Assembly (NCBI GenBank): GCA_030674185.1
Contig: CM060307.1
Location: forward strand, 66,052,905-66,116,904
Length of the DNA: 64,000 bases
Origin: Monoplex corrugatus
Lineage: Eukaryota; Mollusca; Gastropoda; Littorinimorpha; Ranellidae
Direction of reading: 5' to 3'
The translations under genes were made by a program, and so were the position numbers. Shown here in pieces: positions 10,588-20,561 of the stretch. Under the pieces are notes generated by a model. The model saw nothing but the letters and a program-made list of their open reading frames with translations. It did no database searches and was not told the DNA's origin. Position 1 is the first letter of the stretch. Every line of letters starts with the position of its first letter.

Positions 10588-12097
10588 CATATATTTACAT
10601 TAACTGTTATCCATTAATGTTGGCAAGTAAATGTCTAATATTGACTTCAACATAACCACTACACTTCCCACATTTTTTCAGACACTGACTCAGAGGTATA
10701 TTTTGCATGCTTGTTGTTTTCAGTCAATTTGTTGTTTCTTCTTTTTAAATTTGTTTTCATTTCTTTTCTTTCTTTTCCTTTCTCTTTTGTCACTACAGAT
10801 GTGCTGTGTACTCTTCAGGCCATTCTTACTGTGGACAGCATGTTAACACAGCACAGCACCATCCTTTTTTTTCCTTTAGTCTGTGTGCATGTTGACTTTA
10901 TTTACAGAACATATTTTTAAATAGAATTCATTTTTTAAATAGAAATTCACCAAGAACAATTCCTTTGTTGCTATGGGTTCTGTTTCATGCACTAAACATT
11001 AATGGTATACTCTATTGAATATGATTTCACATGAAAATGAATTCAGGATGTTAAATATGAAGGACATGATAGCCAAATGGGTAAGACATTGGACTTTCAA
11101 TAGGAAGATCCCCCCATGGGGATGCTTGGGGCTCTTTCCGTATAAATTGTAACCCCACCTTCTGGAAATTCTATGATAGAAATTTCTTCTTTTCTGTCAC
11201 TCTCTTCATTTCTTTCTTCCTCTTTTGCTTTATGTCATTTCTTTCTATCATTTTCTGCCTTGCTGGTCCATTCACCTGTATGTGTTTGATAAAGTGGTTC
11301 ATACTTTTTCTTTGGATTAATAATTGGGTACATGTATCAAGTGCATTTTTGGCTGTAGGGAGGCGAGATATGCGGAAGCAATTTTAAGTAACTTAGGCCC
11401 GTTTTTATATATGTTTAGTGTCCTTAGTTATGTTTACATTTGTATTCAGGTATGTTTTTGAAATCCCCTGTGCGATAAACTGGATGGAGTGGTCAATGCC
11501 AAGGGCATGTCCTTAGATTATGTGCACGGATGCATTGATTTGTGTACTTAATTTTTTCTTTTTTTTTTATCTGTTGAAGTTTTGTATGTTTTGAAGCAGT
11601 TATAGTCCTGATATTGCTCTACGCAGTCAGTTGAACTTTAAATAACAATAATAATAACAGTAGGAAGGTCTGGGTTTGATCCTGCTTGGGTACCTCCTGC
11701 CTGGTGGGTAGATGATGGAGAGTTTTCCAGTTTTCATGGTCAACATGTGTGCAGTCCTGTTAGTGCCTAAACTCCGTTCATGCATACACATATGCAGAAC
11801 ATCATATATCCACTATGAAGATTCTGTAAGTAACGTCAGTGTCTTGTGACTTACGGAAACATGAAAACACCCTGCATGCATGTCCCCCAATGACAGAGCA
11901 TACAGACCATGCAGCAACATGCTTTATGCAAAGAGTGGGCTAAACAATGTGCATATATGCATCCAAGAAAATCAGATTTAAAGAAACGAAGTATCTTAAA
12001 ATTGGAGACCCATTTATTTTACGACTTATTTACATGTACAATATATACTCGCCAACAAGTATAACTTACCAGTGTCACCTTGGCCTCCACCGGCTTT
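7557..12097 (-). CDS. 3' end of an unrecognised split gene (last two exons)
   Basis: Two minus-strand exons join in frame. A 28-bp microexon (12070-12097) has acceptor tgtatatttcag and donor GTAAGT, and ends one base into a codon. The terminal exon (7557-7690) has acceptor ttctgttattccag and supplies the other two bases. The joined C-terminus starts KAGGGQGDTDASYSDPPGPP, continues through a basic Ser/Thr/Pro-rich stretch (RPRTPSKHKEAR) and ends in an acidic tail, DDDFGDEELGDDLLTD. The tail resembles a cytosolic acidic region with a DDLL dileucine-like motif, but I cannot name the protein. Upstream exons were not found; they may lie past 12097 or outside the window. The 4.4-kb intron holds SINEs, a MITE and palindromic repeats. 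Confidence 0.6.
7765..8540 (-). mobile_element. tRNA-derived SINE family S2, interrupted copy
   Basis: Minus strand 8535-8440 reads TGGTAGAGCCATGGACCC, then a box-B-like AAGTTCAGTCCCAG, the head of a tRNA-derived SINE. The body matches the copies at 60830-61130 and 50365-50650, including AGCCTGCGCAAAACCCTATG near 7820. A MITE-like element (8033-8353) lies between the head and body parts. Confidence 0.5.
8033..8353. mobile_element. MITE-like element with TTAACCCTT termini
   Basis: It begins TTAACCCTTAGCTGTCC and ends CGAAAGGGTTAAC, giving short inverted termini (TTAACCCTT/AAGGGTTAA). It sits between two parts of an S2 SINE. No coding capacity is seen. Confidence 0.4.
9117..9305. repeat. Palindromic AACCCTTT-type repeat, copy 2 (nested)
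   Basis: The inner hairpin at about 9165-9222 has arms CCCTCACCCTATCCACCAGC and the near complement GCTGGATAGGGTGAGGG around CTGCAG. Outer flanks (AACCCGTTGACTCC at 9117; GGTGTCAAAGGGTTAA ending near 9303) are also mutually inverted. Same family as 5249-5390. Confidence 0.55.
9546..9626 (-). other. Short open frame of uncertain status
   Basis: The minus strand encodes a 26-residue frame starting MSNLREFYMRKCNWTHLPHC and then a stop. An acceptor-like ACTATAG lies just upstream. It is compositionally unlike its AT-rich surroundings and could be a small exon or part of an interspersed repeat. I do not recognise it. Confidence 0.2.
9640..11055. other. No gene seen; (CT)n microsatellite
   Basis: AT-rich spacer within the intron of the minus-strand gene. 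A (CT)n run of about 88 bp lies at 10499-10586, with one break. Nothing else is supported. Confidence 0.6.
11063..11935 (+). mobile_element. tRNA-derived SINE family S3, split by a nested retroposon
   Basis: The head GATAGCCAAATGGGTAAGAC contains a box-A-like TAGCCAAATGG. After the nested S1 element it resumes with GGTCTGGGTTTGATCCTGC, containing box-B-like GGGTTTGATCC. The body has CATGGTCAACATGTGTGCAG, shared with the copy at 57628-57895, and ends with an 'aaacacCCTGCATGCATG' stretch. The tRNA-like boxes support RNA polymerase III origin. Confidence 0.5.
11108..11660 (+). mobile_element. Non-autonomous retroposon family S1, nested in S3
   Basis: A 553-bp element begins ATCCCCCCATGGGG and ends in an AATAACAATAATAATAAC tail. 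It is flanked by the 7-bp repeat TAGGAAG (11101-11107 and 11661-11667). Conserved inner landmarks are CTTGCTGGTCCATTCACCTG and GCGGAAGCAATTTTAAGTAA. Minus-strand copies lie at 51045-51345, 59690-60187 and 61447-62020. No coding frame. Confidence 0.6.
12070..12097 (-). CDS. 28-bp microexon
   Basis: Minus strand, with acceptor TGTATATTTCAG and donor CTG|GTAAGT. It encodes KAGGGQGDT plus one base that completes GAC at the terminal exon. Phase agreement with the exon at 7690 is the main support. A LINE insertion begins only about 20 nt upstream of its acceptor. Confidence 0.55.
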
Positions 12098-12117
12098 CTG
12101 AAATATACACAGTGAGA

Positions 12118-13588
12118 TTGAGATGAATAAGGATTTATATTTATGCTTTGTTGATTTTACCGTTTTCGATCGGGTAAGACATGAAAAATTGATCAGCCAA
12201 CTAGAAAGACTCAATATTGATGGAAAAGATTTACAAATAATCAGAACTATGTATTGGGAACAAACAGCTGCAATGAGAATAGAAAACAATATAATCTCTT
12301 TCCAAAATATCGAAAGAGGAGTCAGACAAGGTTGTGTTTTGTCACCAGATCTGTTTCACTTTACTGCGAAAACGTAATGAAGAACCTAGAAGAGGATCCT
12401 GGATTAAAGGTTAGAGGAAAAATGATAAATAACATTCGATACGCATATGACACTGTACTAATTGCAGAAAATGAAAGGGACCTACAAAACCTTGTGAAGA
12501 TAGTAGAAATAGAAAACAAAGGTAAGGGGTTGGAACTAAACAGCAAGAAGACTGAAGTCATAGTGATCAGTAAAAACCATGAAATCCCCTCATGCAAAAT
12601 AACAGCAAACAGCACAACCTTGAGAAAGGTTGATAAATTCAGGATTATAACTCTTGAGAGTCACGTAGGAGTTGTAGAATTTCTCAAAATCCAAGATAGT
12701 TTGCGCTACCCATTCAGCTGGCATAGAAGCAGCACAAAGCACAAAACTGTAATGGGTACCTATGCTAGCTGAATGGGTAGCGCAAACTGTGTTGGATTTT
12801 TAGAAATATTACATGGGAGATAACTTTCTGAGCTTACAGCTTTGTGCTTTGTGGCTGCTTCTATGCTAACTGAATGGGTAGCGCAAACTATGTTGGATTT
12901 TGAGAAATTCTACATGGGAGAAAACTCCTACGTGACTCTCAAGAGTTATAATCCTGAATTAATCTTTAAAAATTCTCCCTGCTTCCCTCTTATTTCCTTT
13001 GAGGTTGATAAGTTTAAATATCTGGGAACGATCATTTCACCAGACGGCAGATGCACATCAGAAATAGCCAGCAGAATCAGCCAAGCCAAAACAGCTCTCA
13101 AGAAGATGAAAAGCATTCTTACCAACAAATGCCTATCAATTATCAGGAAGAGAGTTCTTGAATGTTATAGAGAAGCGATAATGTTATACCGTTGTGCGGC
13201 GCGGACAGTCGCCAAGCAAAGCCAGAACAAGATTGAGGCAGCCGAGATGTGGTTTCTAAGAAGAATGTTGAGAATTCCATGGACAGCAAAGAAAACAAAT
13301 GAGACAGTCTTGATGGAAGCAGACACAAGATCTTAGGAAGATTAGGAAAAGACGGGCAACATTTATAGGCCATTTCATGAGGAAAGGGGAATTGGAGCAC
13401 CTGGTCACAACAGGAAAACTGGAGGGAAAGAGAGCACCAGGTAGACCCAGGGTAAAAATATTCGACGGACTTGCAGAGTGGCTGAAGACAGAGAGGGTGG
13501 AAGATGTGCTTGCGGCAGCAAGGGATAGAAAGGGATGGAGGGCCATGATCGCCAACACCATGTGGCAAGGCACATGATGATGAAGATG
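12118..13588 (+). mobile_element. 5'-truncated non-LTR retrotransposon (family A)
   Basis: The reverse transcriptase core is visible: LCFVDFTVFDRVRHEKLI, then GVRQGCVLSPDLF, a damaged YADD (YAYDTVLIAENE), KKTEVIVISK, and further down EAAEMWFLRRMLRIPWTAKK, KRQATFIGHFMRKGELEHLV-like and GKLEGKRAPGRP. Domain order is RT followed by the conserved C-terminal segment of APE-type LINEs; the endonuclease is missing. It is flanked by the 11-bp repeat ACACAGTGAGA (12107-12117, 13589-13599), which fits target-primed insertion. Frameshifts and a nested hairpin element (12637-13001) inactivate it. The clade is probably RTE-like but not settled. Confidence 0.8.
12637..13001. mobile_element. Hairpin element inserted in the family A RT
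   Basis: 37-bp perfect inverted arms (12637-12673 and 12923-12959, ATTCAGGATTATAACTCTTG...) enclose further inverted sequence around GCGCTACCCATTC. A 10-bp direct repeat AGGTTGATAA flanks the insertion (12627-12636 and 13002-13011). The homologous LINE copy at 14393-17258 is uninterrupted here, confirming the insertion. About 40 bp lie between the right arm and the right flanking repeat. Confidence 0.65.
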
Positions 13589-13719
13589 ACACAGTGAGAA
13601 AGATAGTTCAGTAACACAACCAAAAATTCTTTTTTCATTATTTGTTGGAATTGTGCAAACTATGAAAGTATTTATGAAAAACTTACACAACCATAAATGT
13701 TCTTTATTATTTTGTTAAA

Positions 13720-14390
13720 ATTCTACAAGCTATGTAAGTATTCTTGAAAAACTTACAAAGAAACTTGAAGCATCTCCATAGAGTTAGACAAGTAGTAAAC
13801 TGTAAGAAAGCTATAACAATACCTGATCCCGTTAGTTCAATTTACATCTGATACATTCAGTTTACTTTACAACTAAAGGTTAATTTACAACTTATTTAGA
13901 CAAATGGCAAGTTGAGTGAAACATATTATAATGTTTGATTTATTTAGTTAGAGCTGATTTAGACAAGTAGTAAGTTGCGTGAAAAAATATTGATCGTGAT
14001 CCATTTACTATAGTTTATTTAGTACTGATGTAAACAAGTGATACATCTGAGACAAGTGACCATCTCAAAAGTATTACAATATCTGACCAGTTTAGTTACT
14101 TTACAACTGATTTATTAAACAACTTGCAAACTCTGTAGACAATATGACATTAACTGGTCCATTCAATTTCATTTCCAACTAATTTAAACAAGTAGCAAAT
14201 TGTGTGTAAAGTGTTACAACGTCTGATCTATTTAGTTTAATATACAACTGATTTAAGCATGTCAATAACTGCAGTGTCGAGCGTAACTGAGTTATTGTAA
14301 TATGTTTTAATATCTGATCTATTTAATTTAATTTACAGTCAATTTAGATGAATGGCCAGCTGTGCATTATTGAAAGATTTTTAATATCTG
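13720..14390. repeat. Degenerate tandem repeat, about 75-80 bp unit
   Basis: Repeated imperfect units carry ACAAGTAGYAARTTGTGTG, then ATCTGATCCATTTAGTTTAA, then TTTACAACTGATTTA. The array resumes at 17260-17420 beyond LINE B, so the LINE appears to have inserted within it. Confidence 0.6.
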
Positions 14391-14392
14391 AC

Positions 14393-17258
14393 CTAATTAA
14401 TATCATCATCAAGTGCCTTGCCACATGGCATTGGCGATCATGGCCCTCCATATGCATTTGTCCCTTGTTGCTGCAAGCACATCTTCCACCCTCTCTGCCT
14501 TCAGACATTCTGCAAGTCCGTCGAATATTTTTCCCTGGGTCTACTCTACCTGGTGCTCTCTTTCCCTCCAGCTTTCCTGTTGTGACCAGGTGCTCCAATT
14601 CCCCTTTCCTCATAAAATAGCCTATAAATGTTACCTGTCTTTTCCTAATCTTCCTTATGAATGATCTTGTGTCTGCTTCCATCAAGACTGTCTCGTTTGT
14701 TTTCTTTGCTGTCCATGGAACTCTCAACATTCTTCTTAGAAACCACATCTCAGCTGCCTCAATCTTGTTCTGGCTTTGCTTGGTGACTGTCCACGCCTCA
14801 CAACCGTATGACATTATCGGTTCTATATAACATTCAAGAACTCTCTTCCTGATATTAATATAATTGATAGGCATTTGTTAGTAAGATTGCTTTTCATCTT
14901 CTTGAATGCTGTTTTGGCTTGGCTGATTCTGCTGGCTATTTCTGATGTGCATCTGCCGTCTGGCGAAATGATCGTTTCCAGATATTTAAACTTATCAACC
15001 TGTCTCAAGGTTGTGCCGTTTGCAGTTATTTTGCATGAGGGGATTTCATGTTTTTTACTGATCACCATGACTTCAGTCTTCTTGCTGTTTAGCTCCAACC
15101 CCTTTCCTTTGCTTTCTATTTTTACTATCTTCACAAGGTTTTGTAGGTCCCTTTCGTTTTCTGCAATTAGCACGGTGTCATATGTGTATCAAATGTTTAT
15201 TATTTTTCCTCCAATCTTTAATCCAGGGTCTTCTTCCAGGTTTCTCATGATGTTTTCGCTGTAAAGTGAAAACAGATCAGGTAACAAAACACAACCTTGT
15301 CTGACTCCTCTTTTAACATTTTGAAAGAGCTTATATCGTTTTCTATTTCATCGCAGCTGTTTGTTCCCAATACATATTTCCGATTATTCGTAGATCTTTT
15401 CCATCAATATTGAGTCTTTCTAGTTGGTTGATCAATTCTTCATGTCTTACCCGATCGAAAGCCTTGGTATAATCAACAAAGCAGAAAATGAATCCTTATT
15501 CATCTCGATTGACCACTCTATGATAGTTCTTAGGATGTATATGCATTAATAGTTCCTTTCCCTTTGACACATCCACACTGTTCTTCTGCTATTACACTTT
15601 TCCTCATCATGATTATTGTTAATAAGATCTTTGTTACATGACCCATCAAGCTGGTTGTGCAATAGAGTTCGCATTCTGTAGCCCCTGTTTTCTTTGGAAG
15701 TGCAATAAAATTTGATTTTGACATATCTTTGGGGATTTTTCCAGTGTCATGTATCCCATTTAGGAGGATTGTTAATTTTTTCAATACCAAATTCCTCCAG
15801 GGCTTCAGTCATCTCTGTAGTAATGTCTGGTCCTGGGGCTTTTCCTGGTTTAATCTTTTTCAGTGCTGCTCTAACTTCATCTTTCATTATGGGTGGTCCT
15901 CATCATGATTATTGTTAATAAGATCTTTGTTACATGACTCATCAAGCTGATTGCGCGGTAGAGTTCGCATTCTATAGCCCCTGTTTTCTTTGGAAGTGCA
16001 ATGAAAATTGATTTTGACATATCTTTGGGGATTTTTCCAGTGTTATAAATCCCATTTAGGAGGATTGTTATTTTTTCAATACCAAATTCCTCCAGGGTTT
16101 CAGTCATCTCTATAGTAATGTTGTCTGGTCCTGGGGCTTTTCCTGGTTTAATCTTTTTCAGTTCTGCTCTAACTTCATCTTTCATTATGGGTGGTCCTTC
16201 AACGTTCTTTCTCATATAATGTGTTCTTCGTTTCTGTCATCTTCAAAAAGGTCTTTAATGTACTCTCCCCATCTGTCTAATATTTCGTCTTTTTCCATGT
16301 TAAGCGTACCATGTTTCGATTTTAAGCAACCAATTGATGTGCATGTAGTTTTCCTGTGGACAATGTCTTCAATTCTTCCGTACATACCCTGAAGATCCGT
16401 TTTGTGTCGGTCTTCTATTTCTTTGCATTTTGTTTTCAGCCAAGCATCCTTAGCTTCATTGCACCTATTCCTGATTTCTTTGTTCGTCTTCCTGTATATT
16501 TCCTCCTTTCTCTTTGCCTTCCTCCGTTCCTCCATCAAGCCTAGAATTCTGTTGTCATCCAGTTCTTTTTTGCTTTTCTATCCACTCTAGGGATATCTTC
16601 ACAAGCTTCATATATCGAGTTTCTGAACTTTGTCCATTGTTCCTCACTGTCACCAACGTCTTCCAGAGCACTGAATTTGTTTTGAACATGTACGTTAATT
16701 TTTTTACGAATCACTTCACTTGTCTTTAAGAGTCCAAGATTTAGTTTGATGTTGCTTTTGGTCTGTTTCCTTTTCCTTAATTTCAGCCTTAATCTTCCCA
16801 CTACATGATTGTGTTCACAGTTGCAGTCTGTGCATGGTAATGTTTTTGCTGTCAGCAAAGAATTTCTAAATCTTTTGTTAATCAGGATGTAATCAATCTG
16901 ATTTTTGGTATTATCTCCTGGACTCATCCATGTCCATTTTCTTCTATTAGGCTGCTCAAACCAGGTGTTTCCTACTATGAACTCATTCATCTGTTCCCAG
17001 TCTACAAGTTTCCCTCCCCTTTCGTTTTGTGTACCAAGGCCATGAGGTCCGACTATATCCTCCACCCTATCCTGTCCCACTTTAGCATTAAAATGTCCCA
17101 TTATTATTGTAACTTCTTGTGATTTACATTGGGCCTTGGCCATCTCTAATACTTCGTAGAAGTTGTCAATTTCGCCCTGAGTACTTGCGGATGTTGGTGC
17201 ATACACCTGAATTATGTTGATATCAAATGGGTTGCCACCCAATTTAACCAGAAAAGTG
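14393..17258 (-). mobile_element. Non-LTR retrotransposon copy (family A), APE plus RT
   Basis: Minus-strand order: partial APE endonuclease (IIQVYAPTSASTQGEIDNFY, then IIMGHFNAKVGQ, NQIDYILINKRFRNS, near 17240-16540), a linker (RWGEYIKDLFEDDRNEEHII), the RT start (KIKPGKAPGPDNI) and the RT core and C-terminal segment down to 14393. Compared with family A at 12118 it covers more 5' sequence but is broken into many frames. The APE motif normally GDFNAKVG reads GHFNAKVG, losing an Asp. A tandem duplication of about 300 bp lies within it (15599-15896, 15897-16197). It cannot be active. Confidence 0.8.
15599..16197 (-). repeat. Internal tandem duplication inside LINE family A
   Basis: Two adjacent copies of about 300 bp both run from TCCTCATCATGATTATTGTT to TTTCATTATGGGTGG. 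They encode the same RT stretch, including LLNGIYNTGKIPKDMSKSIF and the variant LLNGIHDTGKIPKDMSKSNF. Both are diverged from each other, so the event is not recent. Confidence 0.75.
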
Positions 17259-17259
17259 G

Positions 17260-17825
17260 CAGGCTGTGTATAACATATATGACATTATCTGATACATTAA
17301 GTTTAATTTACAAATGATTCAGGCAAGTGGCAAGTTGTACAGGTACGTGTAAAGTAATGCTGTTATCTATTATCTGATCCATTTAAGCATCTAGTTTCAA
17401 ATCACAGTTTTCTGTACTTTCGTAACATTTAAGGCCCGATCGGAAAATTCGAGTCTACACATAATGAGCATTGTGTATGTGTATGTGTATGTGTGTGGTG
17501 TGTGTGTGCGTACACGTGCTGTGTCTGTGTTTGTGTGTGTGTATGTTTGTGTGTGTGTGTGTGAAAAAATCTTCTCTTATGTTGTCAGAAAACGTTGTCA
17601 TTGTTGCTTCTAAATGGCTGTGACATGGGAGTCGCATTACTGGGATAGGTTTGTGATTTTTCCTGACCAGTCATGCAATAATTTAGGATTGTTGCATAGT
17701 AGGCTTTCACTCAATGGGCTGTCACAGAGTAGGCGTTGTACAGTAGGTGGTCATGCAGTGGGCCCTTGCACAGTGGGCCTTCATGCAGTGCGTGTATGTG
17801 TGTTTGTGTAAGCCTGTGTATGTGT
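17260..17825. other. Tandem-repeat remnant and GT-rich spacer
   Basis: 17260-17420 continues the degenerate repeat seen at 13720. 17465-17565 is a GT/AC-rich microsatellite. Around 17700-17790 short degenerate units (CAGTAGGNNNTCATGCAGTG) repeat. No gene is supported. Confidence 0.5.
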
Positions 17826-20080
17826 GTGAAGAAAGTGTGTCAGCGAGGTTTTCTGAGCCATCAATGGACGGATCAATTTATAAAATCAGATATTTGGGTT
17901 GTTTATAATGGTCAGTCTTGAATTCAAATGCGGGCCAGTATCAATCAGCTAGCCAGTTACTAACAATAATATACTGAACTAACCAGCTAATAACAATAAA
18001 ATAATATCTAGCCCCTACCAATTAACAAGGCAGCTTACTACAGTAATATACTATCTAGCCACTATAGTATGTTCAAGAAACTTATCAATCAACCATCAAC
18101 AAAAGTTACCAAAATCAGACAAACAAAGCCAAATCAAACACAATCTAACAAGTGGGCATATCTAAATCAACACTACCAGATGTCCCGTAAACAACACGTG
18201 CCACCTACATCAATATAGACGACTCCATTAAAATGTATATATGTATGTATGATAATAAAACTCTGCTATATTATGCCCAGGGGCAGTTTTGACGCATCAC
18301 ACATGCCTAGCATCAGCTCTCGCTTGGCACGCGGTCGCTGCACTCAGGGAGATCCGATTCAGTATAGCACACATACCATATCGCTGTCAACAATGTTTTC
18401 ACTGAAAACTGCGTGTTTCGTGACAGGGGCAAGTCGTGGGCTTGGTGAAAGTATCGCTGTGAACCTTGCTTATAAGTTTCCGCCGGGATCAATGATAGTT
18501 CTGCTGGCAAGAAACGAGAGTGCTTTAGATACTGTCAAAAAGGGTCTGTTAGAGAAAGCACCACACGTCACAGCAGTGACCCGGCGCTTCGACCAAAGCT
18601 CACAGGATCAAAGCCAGTTCAATACATTATTCTCCCAAACCTTTGAGTCAATGGATGCCAGAGCTGCAGATTTCCAGCAAGCCATTATCATTCACAATGC
18701 CGGCAGTATCGAACCGGTGAAGTACATACGTAACTTACCAGGCGTACAGGAGTTGAGGCATTATTTTGACACCAACCTATCTGGTGTTATAGCGTTAACC
18801 ACAGAATTTTTGAAGTTCTTTCCAGGATCATGGCTTGCTAGTCGTGTTGTCATCAACATCAGTTCCCTGACAGCTATACAACCATTTAAAAGCTGGGCAC
18901 TGTACAGCGCAGGTAGGATTTGGTTGAACCAACCAGTTTTATTCTACGAACCAAACTTGAAACAAGTAGACCAAGAAAAGCAGAAAGGGGGGTGGTGGTG
19001 GAAAGAGGGGGAGGCAAAGTAGAAAAGATGTACGCCCATGTACGTGTGAAGGGGTAAAGTGCTGAGAAGGAGCCAGTTTATAAAATCAGTGGCCTAAAGC
19101 CAGGTAAAATTGAAGTTTATTATATGCCTTATCCAGCAAATTTCATTGAAACCATTAACAAGTTTATACATATTTTAACCGTGCAGATTGTGTGAACGAC
19201 TTCAATCACAATCAACAATAGTCACAATATCTCATCTACTGATGAACAGATTTTGATGCATTTCTGCATTAAGACCATATGATGTAGTCTAGGAGTCCAC
19301 ATGCACAGCATATAACTGGGGGGAAAGCAAGTGCCTCTATCAGTATCACACTGTGTAATAAACTGCCTTTCTTTTGCCACACTGCTATGACTTGCAAGCA
19401 TACAGGGATAATAACATTGCTATATCATTCAATGAGATTCAGTTAAAATTCAGTGGCAAGTTATCATTATTAGCCAGATCACAAATAAACGAAAATAAGC
19501 AATGAATTTTCTGAGTTCAAATTGTTCAGAACAGAAACGTTCACAATGAAAGATACCCAAAATTGCAACAGAAAAAAAACGTAACAGATTTGAGAAAATC
19601 AGAAACCTTTGTCAATAATGATTTCATCCACATTGATACAACTGTTTTTCATTTTGTCGGTAATGATTTCATACTGACATGGCTGTATTTCATTCTCTTG
19701 TTGTTCTTCAGTCACACTTTAAAGTTCGTCATGACAAGGTAATGGTCATTACAAAAGTTAACTGCTGAAAACATTGTTTTAGCCCTATCAGTGCCAGACC
19801 TGTTCTGGTTCTTCACAAGAATATTATCATTTGGCTTCGATATTGATTGACTGGGACATGCTGTGTCTATTGTTTGCGTTCACCTTGAGTTTTAGCAAGT
19901 ATCAAGTTATTATCACTGGCGAATTCTAGCACTAGCAACTGTAGTCCTCTATCACTGGTACTGTTACAGTGGAGGCCACAGAAATCCCTCCAGTCTTCTT
20001 CGGCATCTATACGAACCTTCAGGTTCCTGTCATCTTCAATGATGAGGAGGTCTTTGTTTTCAACTTTGTTGATGATCGAT

Positions 20081-20471
20081 TGAAGCTGGCTGTCAAATTC
20101 CTTAGTCTGGTCATCATCATAAAGCTGGCTGTCAAATTCCTTAGTCTGGTCATCATCATAAAGCTGGCTGTCAAATTCCTTAGTCTGGTCATCATCATAA
20201 AGCTGGCTGTCAAATTCCTTAGTCTGGTCATCATCATAAAGCTGGCTGTCAAATTCCTTAGTCTGGTCATCATCATAAAGCTGGCTGTCAAATTCCTCAG
20301 TCTGGTCATCATCATAAAGCTGGCTGTCAAATTCCTTAGTCTGGTCATCATCATAAAGCTGGCTGTCAAATTCCTCAGTCTGGTCATCATCATAAGCTGG
20401 CTGTCAAATTCCTCAGTCTGGTCATCATCATAAAGCTGGCTGTCAAATTCCTCAGTCTGGTCATCATCATA
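20081..20471. repeat. 39-bp minisatellite, about 10 copies
   Basis: The unit begins AAGCTGGCTGTCAAATTCCT and ends GGTCATCATCATA, repeated about ten times with few changes (CCTTAG/CCTCAG) and one single-base deletion near 20395. The paralogous intron of the intact SPR copy has a single unit at about 37467-37505. Confidence 0.9.
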
Positions 20472-20561
20472 TATTTAATGCGATTCTTCAGTGAAATGCA
20501 AAATTTGAGCAAGAAAAGAAAAGGAGACGGAAAAAAGAAAAGGAAACTGGAAATATACTTG

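Noticed and set aside
18249..18392. Upstream in-frame ATG extending the first SPR copy
   Set aside because: The intact paralogue is not extended in the same way, and the family starts just before the Rossmann strand, at the equivalent of 18393.
19969..20433. 154-codon frame of KLAVKFLSLVIII repeats (and its antisense)
   Set aside because: It is a translation of the 39-bp intronic minisatellite, present once in the paralogous intron.
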